This document shows positions 8,006 to 15,227 of a DNA stretch of 64,000 nucleotides, in pieces (within the stretch, counting starts at the first letter, position 1; each line of letters begins with the position of its first letter). The stretch is from Hyphomicrobiales bacterium. GTDB lineage: Bacteria > Pseudomonadota > Alphaproteobacteria > Rhizobiales > Beijerinckiaceae. Position numbers and translations under genes: made by a program. Below the pieces are notes generated by a model that did no database searches, was not told the origin of the DNA, and saw only the letters and a list, made by a program, of their open reading frames with translations. The DNA is taken from positions 1-64,000 of the forward strand of contig JAIXSR010000122.1 in assembly GCA_027484605.1 (NCBI GenBank), read 5' to 3'.

Positions 8006-8617
8006 TCAGACCCAGTTGTAGTTGAAGCTGACCGAGATCCGGTCTTCGGCGGAGCGGTTCATCGGCACATCATGGCGGAGCCAGCTCTCCCAGAGCAGCA
8101 GGGTGCCGGGCAGCGGCTCGATGCTGACAAAGGCGCGGTTCTCGAGGGCGGCTTTCGCCTTGCGCGGCGGGGCGGCCATCATCATGGGATGGCGCGGATC
8201 CTCGAGGCGGAGCGCGCTCGCCCCCTTCGGCACGGCCACGTAGAAGGTGCCGGAGATCACGCTGTGCGGATGGATATGGGCAGCGTGGAAGCCACCTTCG
8301 GGCAGGATGTTCACCCAGAAGGAATCCATGGCCAGCTTGCCGCCGCCCAGATCGAATTCGAGCAGGCGCGCGAAGGCCCGGACATGCGGGTCGATCTGCT
8401 TCGCCAGCGCCTTGAATTCGGGAAAGCGCCACGGAAGATCGTTGAGCGAGGCATAGGAGGTATAGCCCGGATAGCCGTTCTTGCGGCACCATTTCAGGCC
8501 GGCCTCGTCATCGACGGACAGGGCCTGGCTGGTGCGGGCCAGATCCTCGACCAAAGCCGGATCCTCGATCTCGGCGCGGTAGAGACGGGTGGGGAACAGG
8601 CTCAGGATCTCGCTCAT
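8006..8617 (-). CDS. Putative 2-oxoglutarate/Fe(II)-dependent dioxygenase (2OG-FeII_Oxy_5 type)
   Basis: The 203-residue protein begins MSEILSLFPTRLYRAEI after a GGAGG site. It belongs to the family that opens with a short L-F-PT-L/I strand and carries AAHIHPHSVISGTFYVAVP, where His residues are the expected iron ligands. A distal His lies in SWLRHDVPMN, with Arg in DRISVSFN for 2-oxoglutarate. Members are thought to hydroxylate unknown, perhaps protein, substrates. It is the last of three minus-strand genes after rlpA-like and phosphatase genes. The substrate cannot be inferred. Confidence 0.85.
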   Translation of the reverse strand: MSEILSLFPTRLYRAEIEDPALVEDLARTSQALSVDDEAGLKWCRKNGYPGYTSYASLNDLPWRFPEFKALAKQIDPHVRAFARLLEFDLGGGKLAMDSFWVNILPEGGFHAAHIHPHSVISGTFYVAVPKGASALRLEDPRHPMMMAAPPRKAKAALENRAFVSIEPLPGTLLLWESWLRHDVPMNRSAEDRISVSFNYNWV

Positions 8618-8663
8618 CTCGCCTCCAGCTGCGCTGCCTCGTATCATGCCGGGGCGGCCTGCC

Positions 8664-9149
8664 TCAACCGCCAGTCGCGATCCAGGCTTCCTGTTCCGCC
8701 GTCTCGATCGCGCCCGGGCGAGCGGCGCGGGCCTGGCGGATCGCGGCTTCGGGCGTCGCGCCGGCCATGACGAGCAGCCGCGCGGCAATCATGCCGGACC
8801 GGCCCTTGCCGCCATGGCAATGCAGCAGGACGGCGCCGCCGGCGCCGAGGGTTGCCGCTGCCGCGTCGAGCATCGCCCCGGGCTGGCTGCCCGGCGCGGG
8901 GATGCCGTAATCGGGGATCGGGAAGGCGGTGTAGGCCCGGGCTGCAGCGGCGAGTTCGGCCGGCAGGCTGGCGAGGCCGGAAGCGGCCCATTCCCCGGGC
9001 TCGACCAGCGAGACAATCCGGTCAGGCCGCCAGGCGCGGATGATGGCGAGGTCGGCCGCAGGGGTCCCTGTCCGGCCGGGCAGCGGCATGATGCCGAGCC
9101 GTCCGGACGGACAGGGAATGTCGCTAATTGAAAAGGGCTCGGTCGCCAC
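8664..9149 (-). CDS. Tyrosine/dual-specificity-type protein phosphatase
   Basis: The 161-residue protein contains the Cys-X5-Arg phosphatase loop HCHGGKGRSG with the nucleophile at C111 and Arg at R117. D80, in FPIPDYGIP, is the likely general acid. This is the layout of small cysteine-dependent protein phosphatases in the cytoplasm. The ATG at 9149 lies within the end of the rlpA-like gene (26-bp overlap). A later Met (9089) would remove part of the N-terminal strand, so the longer form is preferred. The substrate is unknown, and similar proteins are often simply labelled protein-tyrosine phosphatase. Confidence 0.85.
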   Translation of the reverse strand: MATEPFSISDIPCPSGRLGIMPLPGRTGTPAADLAIIRAWRPDRIVSLVEPGEWAASGLASLPAELAAAARAYTAFPIPDYGIPAPGSQPGAMLDAAAATLGAGGAVLLHCHGGKGRSGMIAARLLVMAGATPEAAIRQARAARPGAIETAEQEAWIATGG

Positions 9150-9612
9150 GATGGATCAGGCCGTCGGTTTCGGGGATGGATTCCACCTCCTCCGATGCCG
9201 GGACCGGGGCAGCCCTGTCAACCGGGGCCGGCTCGAACAGGCTGGTTTTCGCCGAAAGGGGCTCCACCCTGAGCCGGGCCGTGCCCTGTCCCACGAAGCC
9301 GAGCGCCGAGGCCGCGCCGCGCGAGACATCCAGCATCCGGCCCCGAACGAAGGGGCCGCGATCATTGATCCGCACGATCACGGTGCGGCCGTTCTGGACA
9401 TTGGTGAGCCTGAGCTTGGTGCCGAAGGGCAGTGACCGATGCGCTGCCGTCAGCGCGCCGGGGTTGAATCGCTCGCCCGAGGCGGTTTTCCGTCCGGCCA
9501 GTTCCTGCCCGTAAAAGCTGGTATGCCAGACATTCTGCGCCAGGGTCGGGGTTGCAAGGCCCGCCATCAGCGCTGTTCCGAGGATGATCCGCAAAACCGG
9601 CATCTCCATCAT
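9124..9612 (-). CDS. RlpA-like double-psi beta-barrel septal-ring type protein
   Basis: The 162-residue secreted protein has a signal peptide (MPVLRIILGTALMAGLATPTL, cleavage near LAQ) and a double-psi beta-barrel. The conserved blocks are TASGERFNPGALTAAHRSLP, FGTKLRLTNVQNGRTVIVRI and NDRGPFVRGRMLDVSRGAA, which contain the Asp/Glu/His residues used by RlpA-type lytic transglycosylases. It lacks a lipobox cysteine and the SPOR domain of E. coli RlpA. Three in-frame ATGs (9612, 9609, 9603) are possible starts. It probably acts on peptidoglycan in the periplasm. Confidence 0.87.
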   Translation of the reverse strand: MMEMPVLRIILGTALMAGLATPTLAQNVWHTSFYGQELAGRKTASGERFNPGALTAAHRSLPFGTKLRLTNVQNGRTVIVRINDRGPFVRGRMLDVSRGAASALGFVGQGTARLRVEPLSAKTSLFEPAPVDRAAPVPASEEVESIPETDGLIHRGDRALFN

Positions 9613-9842
9613 GTTGCGCGCCAGACCCGATATCCGGCGCAGGGCCGGCCCGTCTGATGTTGCAATGCGGCAAGAAAGCGGCGGCGAGGCGAAAAACAGG
9701 GCTCCCGTTCCGGAAATGGAGTATTTTGTCCCAATCATAGGACAAATATCGTATTCAATGCCGGACAGGGAAAATGGTCTTGGCAAGTCCTTGCCGCGGG
9801 GACGGGCAAAGGCCGGGGCTTGCAATGTTGCCGCCGTCACGC

Positions 9843-9873
9843 AAAAAGAAGGGCCCCTCGCTGGCAAGGGGCC
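9843..9873 (-). terminator. Intrinsic terminator on the minus strand, overlapping the tRNA 5' end
   Basis: On the minus strand a 7-bp stem GGCCCCT/AGGGGCC (9867-9873 with 9852-9858) and an 8-nt loop are followed by CTTCTTTTT. It would stop minus-strand transcription arriving from the TraB-like gene after it passes the tRNA in antisense. Its first bases coincide with the first five bases of the plus-strand tRNA. Confidence 0.6.
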
Positions 9874-9944
9874 TGTAGCTCAATGGTTAGAGCCGGCCGC
9901 TCATAACGGTCTGGTTGCAGGTTCGAGTCCTGCCGGGCCCACCA
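9869..9944 (+). tRNA. tRNA-Ile2 (anticodon CAT, lysidine-type); alternatively tRNA-Met
   Basis: The 76-nt cloverleaf is complete. The acceptor GGGCCTG pairs with CGGGCCC, the D stem is GCTC/GAGC, the anticodon stem GGCCG/CGGTC holds loop CTCATAA, and the T stem is GCAGG/CCTGC with TTCGAGT, ending with encoded CCA. The CAT anticodon allows Met or Ile2. The C4-G69 and C5-G68 acceptor pairs are the known recognition pairs of the lysidine synthetase TilS in E. coli, which favours tRNA-Ile2 reading AUA. Automatic annotation would often call it tRNA-Met. Confidence 0.9.
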
Positions 9945-10015
9945 TTTCCTGCCAGCTTTTCTCCGCCCCGAATTCTCTTCCTACGGTTCCCGCGCCGCCA
10001 GCCCGTCGCCCGGGC

Positions 10016-11149
10016 CTATTTCGGCGCGGAGGGGCGCAGCATGGCCTGCCAGTCCCAGGATGGCGGAGAGGGCGCCCGCGGGTTGCTCATCGCCCGGCCC
10101 CATTGGATGGACTGGACCGTCCAGGCCGGGTCGAGCTTCTTCAGATCCGTCACGACCCCGGTGAAATGCTTGGCGCCGTAGGTGATGTAGATTTTCGTGG
10201 CCTCGGAATCCTGGATGAAGCGCGCCAGCGCGCGGTTGCGGAAATCGAGGATGATCCGCTCGATGGGATCATCCGAAGCCGCGCCGCTGATCGCCTGGCT
10301 CATGATGCCGCGGCAGAGAATGCCGATCAGGTTCTTCTGCTCCGGCGTGGCCGAACCGATATTGGCAATGATCTTCATCAGCGGGTCGTCGTCGCCCTTC
10401 GAGGCGGCCTTGCGGGCATTGGCATTGCGCAGGGCCTCGACGAAAGACGGATCGTCCTTCAGCAGGCGATCATATTCGTTCTTCATGTCGAGATAGGTCA
10501 CATCGGCCGTGACATGGCGCTTGGGATTGACCGTCTTGTCGGCCAGCAGCGGCTCGAAATAGGTGAGCTGGAATTTCATCGAGCAGGCATCGGCCAGCTG
10601 CTGGTAGCCGGCGGAGAGGTCCTTGTCGGTACCGCGCAGGGTCTTGTTGAACCATTCGTTCAGGTCAGGCCGGTCCGCAACCGGCTGCACACCCTCGTAG
10701 AAAAGCGTGTAACCATCGGCGAGCGCCTTCTCGAGATCGAAGACCACGGATTTGTAGAAATCCTCCGAGCCAACATGCTGCATGCCCTGGAAGACCACCG
10801 TCTTCTTGCCGTTGGAGAGCGTGGCGAGCGGCATATGCGAGGGGCCGGCATCGACCCAGTAGGCGAAATAATAGACCGGGAAGGCGGCGAGACCCATCGC
10901 GCTCAGGATGCCTGCCAGCGCGAAGGCGAGGAAGGAGCGTCTGGCCCCGTAGGCGGGGCTGTTCCGGCGGATGAGCCACCAGAACAGGAAGGGGACCAGC
11001 CCGACCACGAGGCCGGCGATGACGACCGCGACGATCATCCAGACCGGGAGCACGCTGACCACCGGGAAGCCCAGAAGCCCGGCCAGTGCCAGGAGGCACC
11101 AGACAAAGCCCAGGATGAAGAGGATTACCTTTTGAAACCAGGTCACCAT
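10016..11149 (-). CDS. Membrane-anchored TraB/TIKI-like protein
   Basis: The 377-residue protein has three N-terminal membrane helices (about residues 6-28, 34-58 and 73-97). A soluble domain follows with QGMQHVGSEDFY near residue 121, FYEGVQP near residue 150 and YITYGAKHFTGV near residue 328. A G-x-x-H motif, a Glu-Gly and a late G-x-x-H motif are the signature of the TraB/PrgY/TIKI metalloprotease-like superfamily. I infer membership from these motifs only. GGAG-like sequence precedes the ATG. It stands alone, between a tRNA and the divergent sulfonate operon. Its substrate and even its catalytic activity are unknown. Confidence 0.75.
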   Translation of the reverse strand: MVTWFQKVILFILGFVWCLLALAGLLGFPVVSVLPVWMIVAVVIAGLVVGLVPFLFWWLIRRNSPAYGARRSFLAFALAGILSAMGLAAFPVYYFAYWVDAGPSHMPLATLSNGKKTVVFQGMQHVGSEDFYKSVVFDLEKALADGYTLFYEGVQPVADRPDLNEWFNKTLRGTDKDLSAGYQQLADACSMKFQLTYFEPLLADKTVNPKRHVTADVTYLDMKNEYDRLLKDDPSFVEALRNANARKAASKGDDDPLMKIIANIGSATPEQKNLIGILCRGIMSQAISGAASDDPIERIILDFRNRALARFIQDSEATKIYITYGAKHFTGVVTDLKKLDPAWTVQSIQWGRAMSNPRAPSPPSWDWQAMLRPSAPK

Positions 11150-11363
11150 TTCCTATCTCCATCCGGCCGCACCCTGCGATCGGGGTCAGGCTAAGGCCAA
11201 GCATGCGGCGCGGGCAATGCCAGAGCACGGGCTTTTTTGCGGTATTCCGGCGGGGGCGGGCTTTCCAAATTCCCGCCCGGCCGGAGCAAGGATTTCTGCA
11301 GGGCTGGCCGGCGGCAGGAAGGCGCGTTCGATTTCCGAGGCCGGGCAGGGCATTTCACGATTG

Positions 11364-11401
11364 GGAATATCGTTATTCCAAAATCTTCGTTTGGAATAAC
11401 G
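11364..11401. promoter_or_regulatory. Overlapping dyad operators upstream of the sulfonate operon
   Basis: A perfect 12-bp inverted repeat (CGTTATTCCAAA at 11371-11382 and TTTGGAATAACG at 11390-11401, 7-nt spacer) overlaps a second dyad, GGAATA-TCGT-TATTCC at 11364-11379. A plausible -10 hexamer (TATGTT) lies at 11412-11417 with TTGGAA 15 bp upstream as a weak -35. The array sits 43 bp before ssuA and is probably a regulator site for sulfur control. No regulator gene is adjacent. Confidence 0.65.
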
Positions 11402-11444
11402 GAACGATCCGTATGTTTTGCCGCACGATATGGAGGTTCCACCG

Positions 11445-12416
11445 ATGATTTCCCGCCGCTCTTTCCCGCTCCTCGCTGCCGCCGCCCTCGGCCTCACCCT
11501 GGCTTCGGCCCATGCTGCCGAGCCGCCGAAGGAAATCCGGATCGACTGGGCGACCTACAACCCGGTCTCGCTGGCCCTGAAGGAGCAGAAGCTGCTCGAG
11601 AAGGAATTCGAGAAGGATGGCATCGCCATCCGCTGGGTCCAGTCGGCCGGATCGAACAAGGCGCTGGAATTCCTCAATGCCGGCTCGCTGGATTTCGGCT
11701 CGACCGCCGGCGCCGCCGCGCTGATCGGCAAGATCAACGGCAACCCGATCAAGTCGATCTATGTCTATTCGCAGCCGGAATGGACCGCCCTGCTGACCCG
11801 CGAGGGCACCGGCATCAAGAGCGTCGCCGATCTCAAGGGCAAGCGCGTCGCCGCCACCCGAGGCACCGATCCGCATATCTTTCTCGTCCGGGCGCTGCAG
11901 GAAGCCGGCCTGACCGAGAAGGACATCACTTTGGTGCTGCTCCAGCATGCCGATGGCCGCACGGCGCTGGCGCGGAAGGATGTCGATGCCTGGGCCGGCC
12001 TCGATCCGCTGATGGCCGCCGCCGAACTGGAGGACAAGGCCAGCATCTTCTTCCGCAAGAAGGAGGCGAATACCTGGGGCATCCTCAATGTCCGCGAAGC
12101 CTTTGCCAAGGATCACCCGGCGCTGGTCCGCCGCGTCCTCGCCAGCTACGAGAAGGCGCGGGCCTGGTCGCTCGCCAATCCGGACCAGGTGAAGGCCTAT
12201 CTCGTCGACGCAACCAGGCTGCCGGAAGCGGTCATCGCGAAGCAGCTTTCCGAGCGGACCGATCTCAGCCATTCGAAGATCGGCCAGGCCCAGATCGATT
12301 CGATCACCGAAGCGGGGATCGCGCTGCAGAAAGCCGGCGTCATCAAGCCGGATGTGAATGTCCGGGCCGTCGTTGCCGACCTGGTCGATGGCAGCCTGCT
12401 GGCCGCCACGCATTGA
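11445..12416 (+). CDS. ssuA: Aliphatic sulfonate-type ABC transporter substrate-binding protein
   Basis: The 323-residue periplasmic protein starts MISRRSFPLLAAAA after GGAGG. The signal has a twin-arginine motif (SRRSFPL) and likely cleaves after HAAE (residues 24-27). The mature chain shows IRIDWATYNPVSLALKEQ, then FLNAGSLDFGSTAGAAAL, typical of SsuA/TauA/NrtA-like type 2 binding proteins. It delivers organosulfonates or related anions to the SsuBC permease. A GC-rich hairpin follows the gene and may favour its expression over the downstream permease genes. The ligand may be a sulfonate, sulfate ester or another compound. Confidence 0.88.
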   Translation: MISRRSFPLLAAAALGLTLASAHAAEPPKEIRIDWATYNPVSLALKEQKLLEKEFEKDGIAIRWVQSAGSNKALEFLNAGSLDFGSTAGAAALIGKINGNPIKSIYVYSQPEWTALLTREGTGIKSVADLKGKRVAATRGTDPHIFLVRALQEAGLTEKDITLVLLQHADGRTALARKDVDAWAGLDPLMAAAELEDKASIFFRKKEANTWGILNVREAFAKDHPALVRRVLASYEKARAWSLANPDQVKAYLVDATRLPEAVIAKQLSERTDLSHSKIGQAQIDSITEAGIALQKAGVIKPDVNVRAVVADLVDGSLLAATH

Positions 12417-12438
12417 ACGCCCCATATCGGATCGATGA

Positions 12439-12459
12439 CGCGGCCCCTTCCGGGCCGCG
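12439..12459 (+). terminator. GC-rich hairpin between ssuA and ssuC (attenuator-like)
   Basis: CGCGGCCC (12439-12446) pairs perfectly with GGGCCGCG (12452-12459) around a 5-nt loop, followed by TTGTGCTG. It lacks a real T-run. Hairpins at this position commonly protect or attenuate mRNA so that the binding protein is made in excess. Confidence 0.5.
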
Positions 12460-12492
12460 TTGTGCTGTGGCAGGGCGAGGGCAGGGGGCCCC

Positions 12493-13350
12493 ATGAGCAA
12501 TCTCGAGATCGGCAGTTCCAGCATCACCGCGCGCGAGACCGGCGGGCAGGCTGACCGGCCCGCTGCGGTGCCCGGCGCCTGGGGCCGTCGCCTGCCGGAC
12601 GGGCTGGGGCTGGTGGTGCCGATCCTTGTCGCCATCCTCTGGGAAGTGCTGGTCCGGCAGGGGCTGGTGAGCGGCCGGCTGCTGCCGCCGCCATCGCGCA
12701 TTGCCGGCACGCTGATGGAGCTTTCGCAAGGCGGCGAGCTGCTCCGGCACGTGATCGCCACGTCCGCGCGCGTCTTCAGCGGCTTCGCGCTCGGCGTGCT
12801 CGCGGGGACGCTGCTCGGCGCGCTCTGCGGCTATTCGACCCTGACGCGCCGGCTGATGGACCCCGCCTTGCAGGGCCTGAGGGCGGTGCCCTCCATCGCC
12901 TGGGTGCCGCTCTTCATCCTGTGGTTCGGAATTTTCGAGGCCTCCAAGGTCGCCCTCATCGCGGTGGGCGTGTTCTTTCCGGTCTATCTCGGCATCATGG
13001 GTGCCATTCTCGGCATCGACCGCAAGATCGTCGAGGTCGGGCGCGTGTTCCGGCTGACGCCGCTCGGCCTTGTGCGGCGGATCCTGCTGCCGGCGATCCT
13101 GCCGTCCTTCGTGCTGGCCCTCCGCGGCGGGCTGGGCCTTGGCTGGATGTTCGTCGTGGCCGCCGAATTCATGGGCGCCTCCGAGGGCCTCGGCTATCTG
13201 CTGGTCGATGGCCAGCAGCTCGGCAAGCCGGACCAGATCGTCGCGGCCATCCTGCTCTTCGCCGTGCTCGGCAAGATCACCGACGGAATCCTTTCGGCGC
13301 TGTTCGCGCCCCTGCTGCGCTGGCAGGATGTCTATGCCGGGGGGCGCTGA
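12493..13350 (+). CDS. ssuC: Sulfonate-type ABC transporter permease
   Basis: The 285-residue inner-membrane protein has six helices and the BPD permease signature. The EAA-like loop reads EVGRVFRLTPLGLVRRILLPAILPSF, quoted here in two overlapping parts: EVGRVFRLTPLGLV and RRILLPAILPSF, at about residues 180-205. The N-terminus (about 35 residues) is polar and cytoplasmic. It pairs with SsuB three bases downstream and uses SsuA upstream. The family is the SsuC/TauC/NrtB group. It is one gene of an ssuA-ssuC-ssuB-osmC-ybaK transcript. Confidence 0.9.
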   Translation: MSNLEIGSSSITARETGGQADRPAAVPGAWGRRLPDGLGLVVPILVAILWEVLVRQGLVSGRLLPPPSRIAGTLMELSQGGELLRHVIATSARVFSGFALGVLAGTLLGALCGYSTLTRRLMDPALQGLRAVPSIAWVPLFILWFGIFEASKVALIAVGVFFPVYLGIMGAILGIDRKIVEVGRVFRLTPLGLVRRILLPAILPSFVLALRGGLGLGWMFVVAAEFMGASEGLGYLLVDGQQLGKPDQIVAAILLFAVLGKITDGILSALFAPLLRWQDVYAGGR

Positions 13351-13353
13351 GCC

Positions 13354-14130
13354 GTGCTCGATATCCGCAATCTCGGCAAGACCTATCCCAATGGCGCGCA
13401 TGCCCTCGGGGGCATCGACCTCACGGTGCAGCAGGGCGAGATCGTCGCGCTGGTCGGCGGCTCCGGCTGCGGCAAGAGCACCCTGCTGCGCCTGATTTCC
13501 GGGCTCGACCAGGCCAGTCATGGCACGGTCGAGGTGGAGGGGGAGGTGATCCGCGATCCGCATCCGCTGGTCGGGATCGTGTTCCAGGAGCCGCGCCTGC
13601 TGCCCTGGCTGAGCGTGGCCGGGAATGTCGGCTTCGGCCTGTCCGGGCTGGCGCCGGACGCCCGGAACGCCAAGGTCGCCGAGGCGCTCGATCGGGTCGG
13701 CCTCGGCCGCTACGGCGCGAAATGGCCGCGCGAATTGTCCGGTGGCCAGAGCCAGCGCGTGGCTTTGGCCCGGGCATTGGTGACCGAGCCGCATGTGTTG
13801 CTGCTCGACGAGCCCTTTTCCGCGCTCGATGCCTTTACCCGCGCCGACCTGCAGGATCACCTGATCACGCTGTGGGAGCGCTATCGCCCCACGCTGGTGC
13901 TGGTGACGCATGACATCGAGGAGGCGCTTGTCCTCGCCACCCGAATCGTCATCATGCGCCCCAATCCGGGGCGGATCGCCCAGAGCTTCGAGGTGGCCCT
14001 GCCCCGGCCGCGCCAGCGCCATTCCGAGGCGTTCGATGCGGAAAAGCGGCGCATCCTCAAAGCGTTGAATGCAACATTGGCCGAACCGCCCGCGCAGGAG
14101 GACGGCCTCATCCAAGGTGCTGGAATATGA
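13354..14130 (+). CDS. ssuB: Sulfonate-type ABC transporter ATP-binding protein
   Basis: This 258-residue ATPase starts at GTG three bases after ssuC. Walker A is GGSGCGKST (about residues 35-43), the Q-loop is VFQEPRLLPW, the signature is ELSGGQSQR, Walker B is LLLDEPFSALD and the H-loop is VTHDIEEAL. The LPWL segment after the Q-loop and the short length are typical of SsuB/TauB/NrtD. It energises uptake through SsuC. It overlaps the following osmC-like gene by four bases (ATGA). Confidence 0.93.
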   Translation: MLDIRNLGKTYPNGAHALGGIDLTVQQGEIVALVGGSGCGKSTLLRLISGLDQASHGTVEVEGEVIRDPHPLVGIVFQEPRLLPWLSVAGNVGFGLSGLAPDARNAKVAEALDRVGLGRYGAKWPRELSGGQSQRVALARALVTEPHVLLLDEPFSALDAFTRADLQDHLITLWERYRPTLVLVTHDIEEALVLATRIVIMRPNPGRIAQSFEVALPRPRQRHSEAFDAEKRRILKALNATLAEPPAQEDGLIQGAGI

Positions 14131-14651
14131 GTCTCGATGCCGAAGCCCTCCGTGCCCTGCAGGCGCCGATCAAGGCAAGATACCGCGAGGCGCCGGATGC
14201 GGCCGTGATCACCCTCAAGGCCCGCGGAACCGTCGGCGAGGGCATTACCTGCAAGCTGGAAACCGGCAAGGCCATGGTCGAGGCCGGCCTCCACCCGGCA
14301 ACCGGCGGGTCGGGCCTCGAACTCTGCTCGGGCGACATGCTGCTGGAGGCGCTTGTCGCCTGTGCCGGCGTGACGCTCAAGGCAGTGGCGACAGCGCTCG
14401 GCATCACGCTCGATTCGGCGGAAGTCTTCGCCGAGGGCGATCTCGATTTCCGGGGCACGCTCGGCGTTGCCAAGGATGCCCCGGTCGGGTTCCGGAATAT
14501 CCGGCTGCGTTTCGAGGTGAAGACCGAGGCCAGCGAGGAACAGCTCGCCTCGCTGCTCAAGCTGACGGAGCGCTATTGCGTCGTCTTCCAGACGATCAAC
14601 ACCAAGCCGCAGCTGGATGTGGTGCTCAGCAATGCCGGCAAGGCGGGCTGA
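14127..14651 (+). CDS. OsmC/Ohr-family protein in the sulfonate operon
   Basis: The 174-residue protein has the OsmC fold with both reactive cysteines: C79 in LVACAGVT and C151 in ERYCVVFQT. Such proteins reduce organic or fatty acid hydroperoxides, or have other thiol chemistry. The ATG overlaps the ssuB stop, so it is co-translated with the transporter. A link to sulfur assimilation or to thiol intermediates is inferred from that position only. The N-terminal 20 residues precede the usual OsmC start. Confidence 0.87.
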   Translation: MSLDAEALRALQAPIKARYREAPDAAVITLKARGTVGEGITCKLETGKAMVEAGLHPATGGSGLELCSGDMLLEALVACAGVTLKAVATALGITLDSAEVFAEGDLDFRGTLGVAKDAPVGFRNIRLRFEVKTEASEEQLASLLKLTERYCVVFQTINTKPQLDVVLSNAGKAG

Positions 14652-14672
14652 GCCAGAGGCCGCTTCCTCGCG

Positions 14673-15146
14673 ATGAAGCCCGCCACCAACCCCACCGCCT
14701 TGCGCGTCCAGGCCGTTCTCGGGCCGGCCTATGCCGTGCTCGAATTCGAGGCCTCCACCCGCACGGCTGCCGATGCCGCGGCGGCTGTCGGCTGCACGGT
14801 GGCACAGATCGCCAAGTCGCTGGTCTTCCGCGCGGCAAGCGGCCATGGGGTGCTGGTCGTGGCTTCGGGCCCGAACCGGGTGTCGGAGGCGAAGGTCACT
14901 GCCCTGCTGGGCGAGCCGATCAGCCGGGCCGATGCCGGCTTCGTCCGCGAGGTGACGGGCTTCGCCATTGGCGGCATCCCGCCGGTCGGCCATGCGCGCC
15001 CGCTGGTGACCCTCCTCGACGAGACGCTCGGGCAGCATGCCGAGATCTGGGCTGCAGCCGGCACGCCGAATGCGGTGTTCCGCCTGACCTTCGACGATCT
15101 CGCCCGGCTCACGGGCGGCCGCGTGGCCGATATTGCCGAGGGCTGA
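14673..15146 (+). CDS. YbaK/EbsC-type aminoacyl-tRNA deacylase-domain protein
   Basis: The 157-residue protein is a single YbaK/aminoacyl-tRNA editing domain. It shows TAADAAAAVGCTVAQIAKSLVF near residues 32-53 (the Lys in IAKSLVF is the conserved catalytic-type lysine), VVASGPNRVSEAK, and GFAIGGIPPVGH with the conserved GG-x-P-P-x-G-H. The family clears mischarged tRNAs such as Cys-tRNA(Pro), but many members are uncharacterised. It is 21 bp downstream of osmC and just before a terminator, so it is likely the last gene of the ssu transcript. Confidence 0.9.
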   Translation: MKPATNPTALRVQAVLGPAYAVLEFEASTRTAADAAAAVGCTVAQIAKSLVFRAASGHGVLVVASGPNRVSEAKVTALLGEPISRADAGFVREVTGFAIGGIPPVGHARPLVTLLDETLGQHAEIWAAAGTPNAVFRLTFDDLARLTGGRVADIAEG

Positions 15147-15152
15147 AACGAC

Positions 15153-15187
15153 AACCCCCGCGATCCGGCGAGGATGCGGGGGCTTTT
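15153..15187 (+). terminator. Intrinsic terminator after the ssu operon
   Basis: CCCCCGC (15155-15161) pairs with GCGGGGG (15176-15182), extended by ATCC/GGAT with one bulged base. The stem is followed by CTTTT. It lies 7 bp after the ybaK-like stop codon, between convergent genes. Confidence 0.8.
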
Positions 15188-15227
15188 GGCGCCGGAGGGG
15201 AGAGAACCGGCGTATCGGAGAGACGGC

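Noticed and set aside
9725-9746. Inverted repeat TTTGTCC/GGACAAA upstream of the rlpA-like gene
   Set aside because: Only 7-bp arms with an 8-nt spacer in a modestly AT-rich stretch. It could be a regulator site, but evidence is too weak to call.
12921-13913. Alternative plus-strand frame through ssuC and ssuB
   Set aside because: It is out of frame with the transporter proteins, which carry all BPD and ABC motifs.
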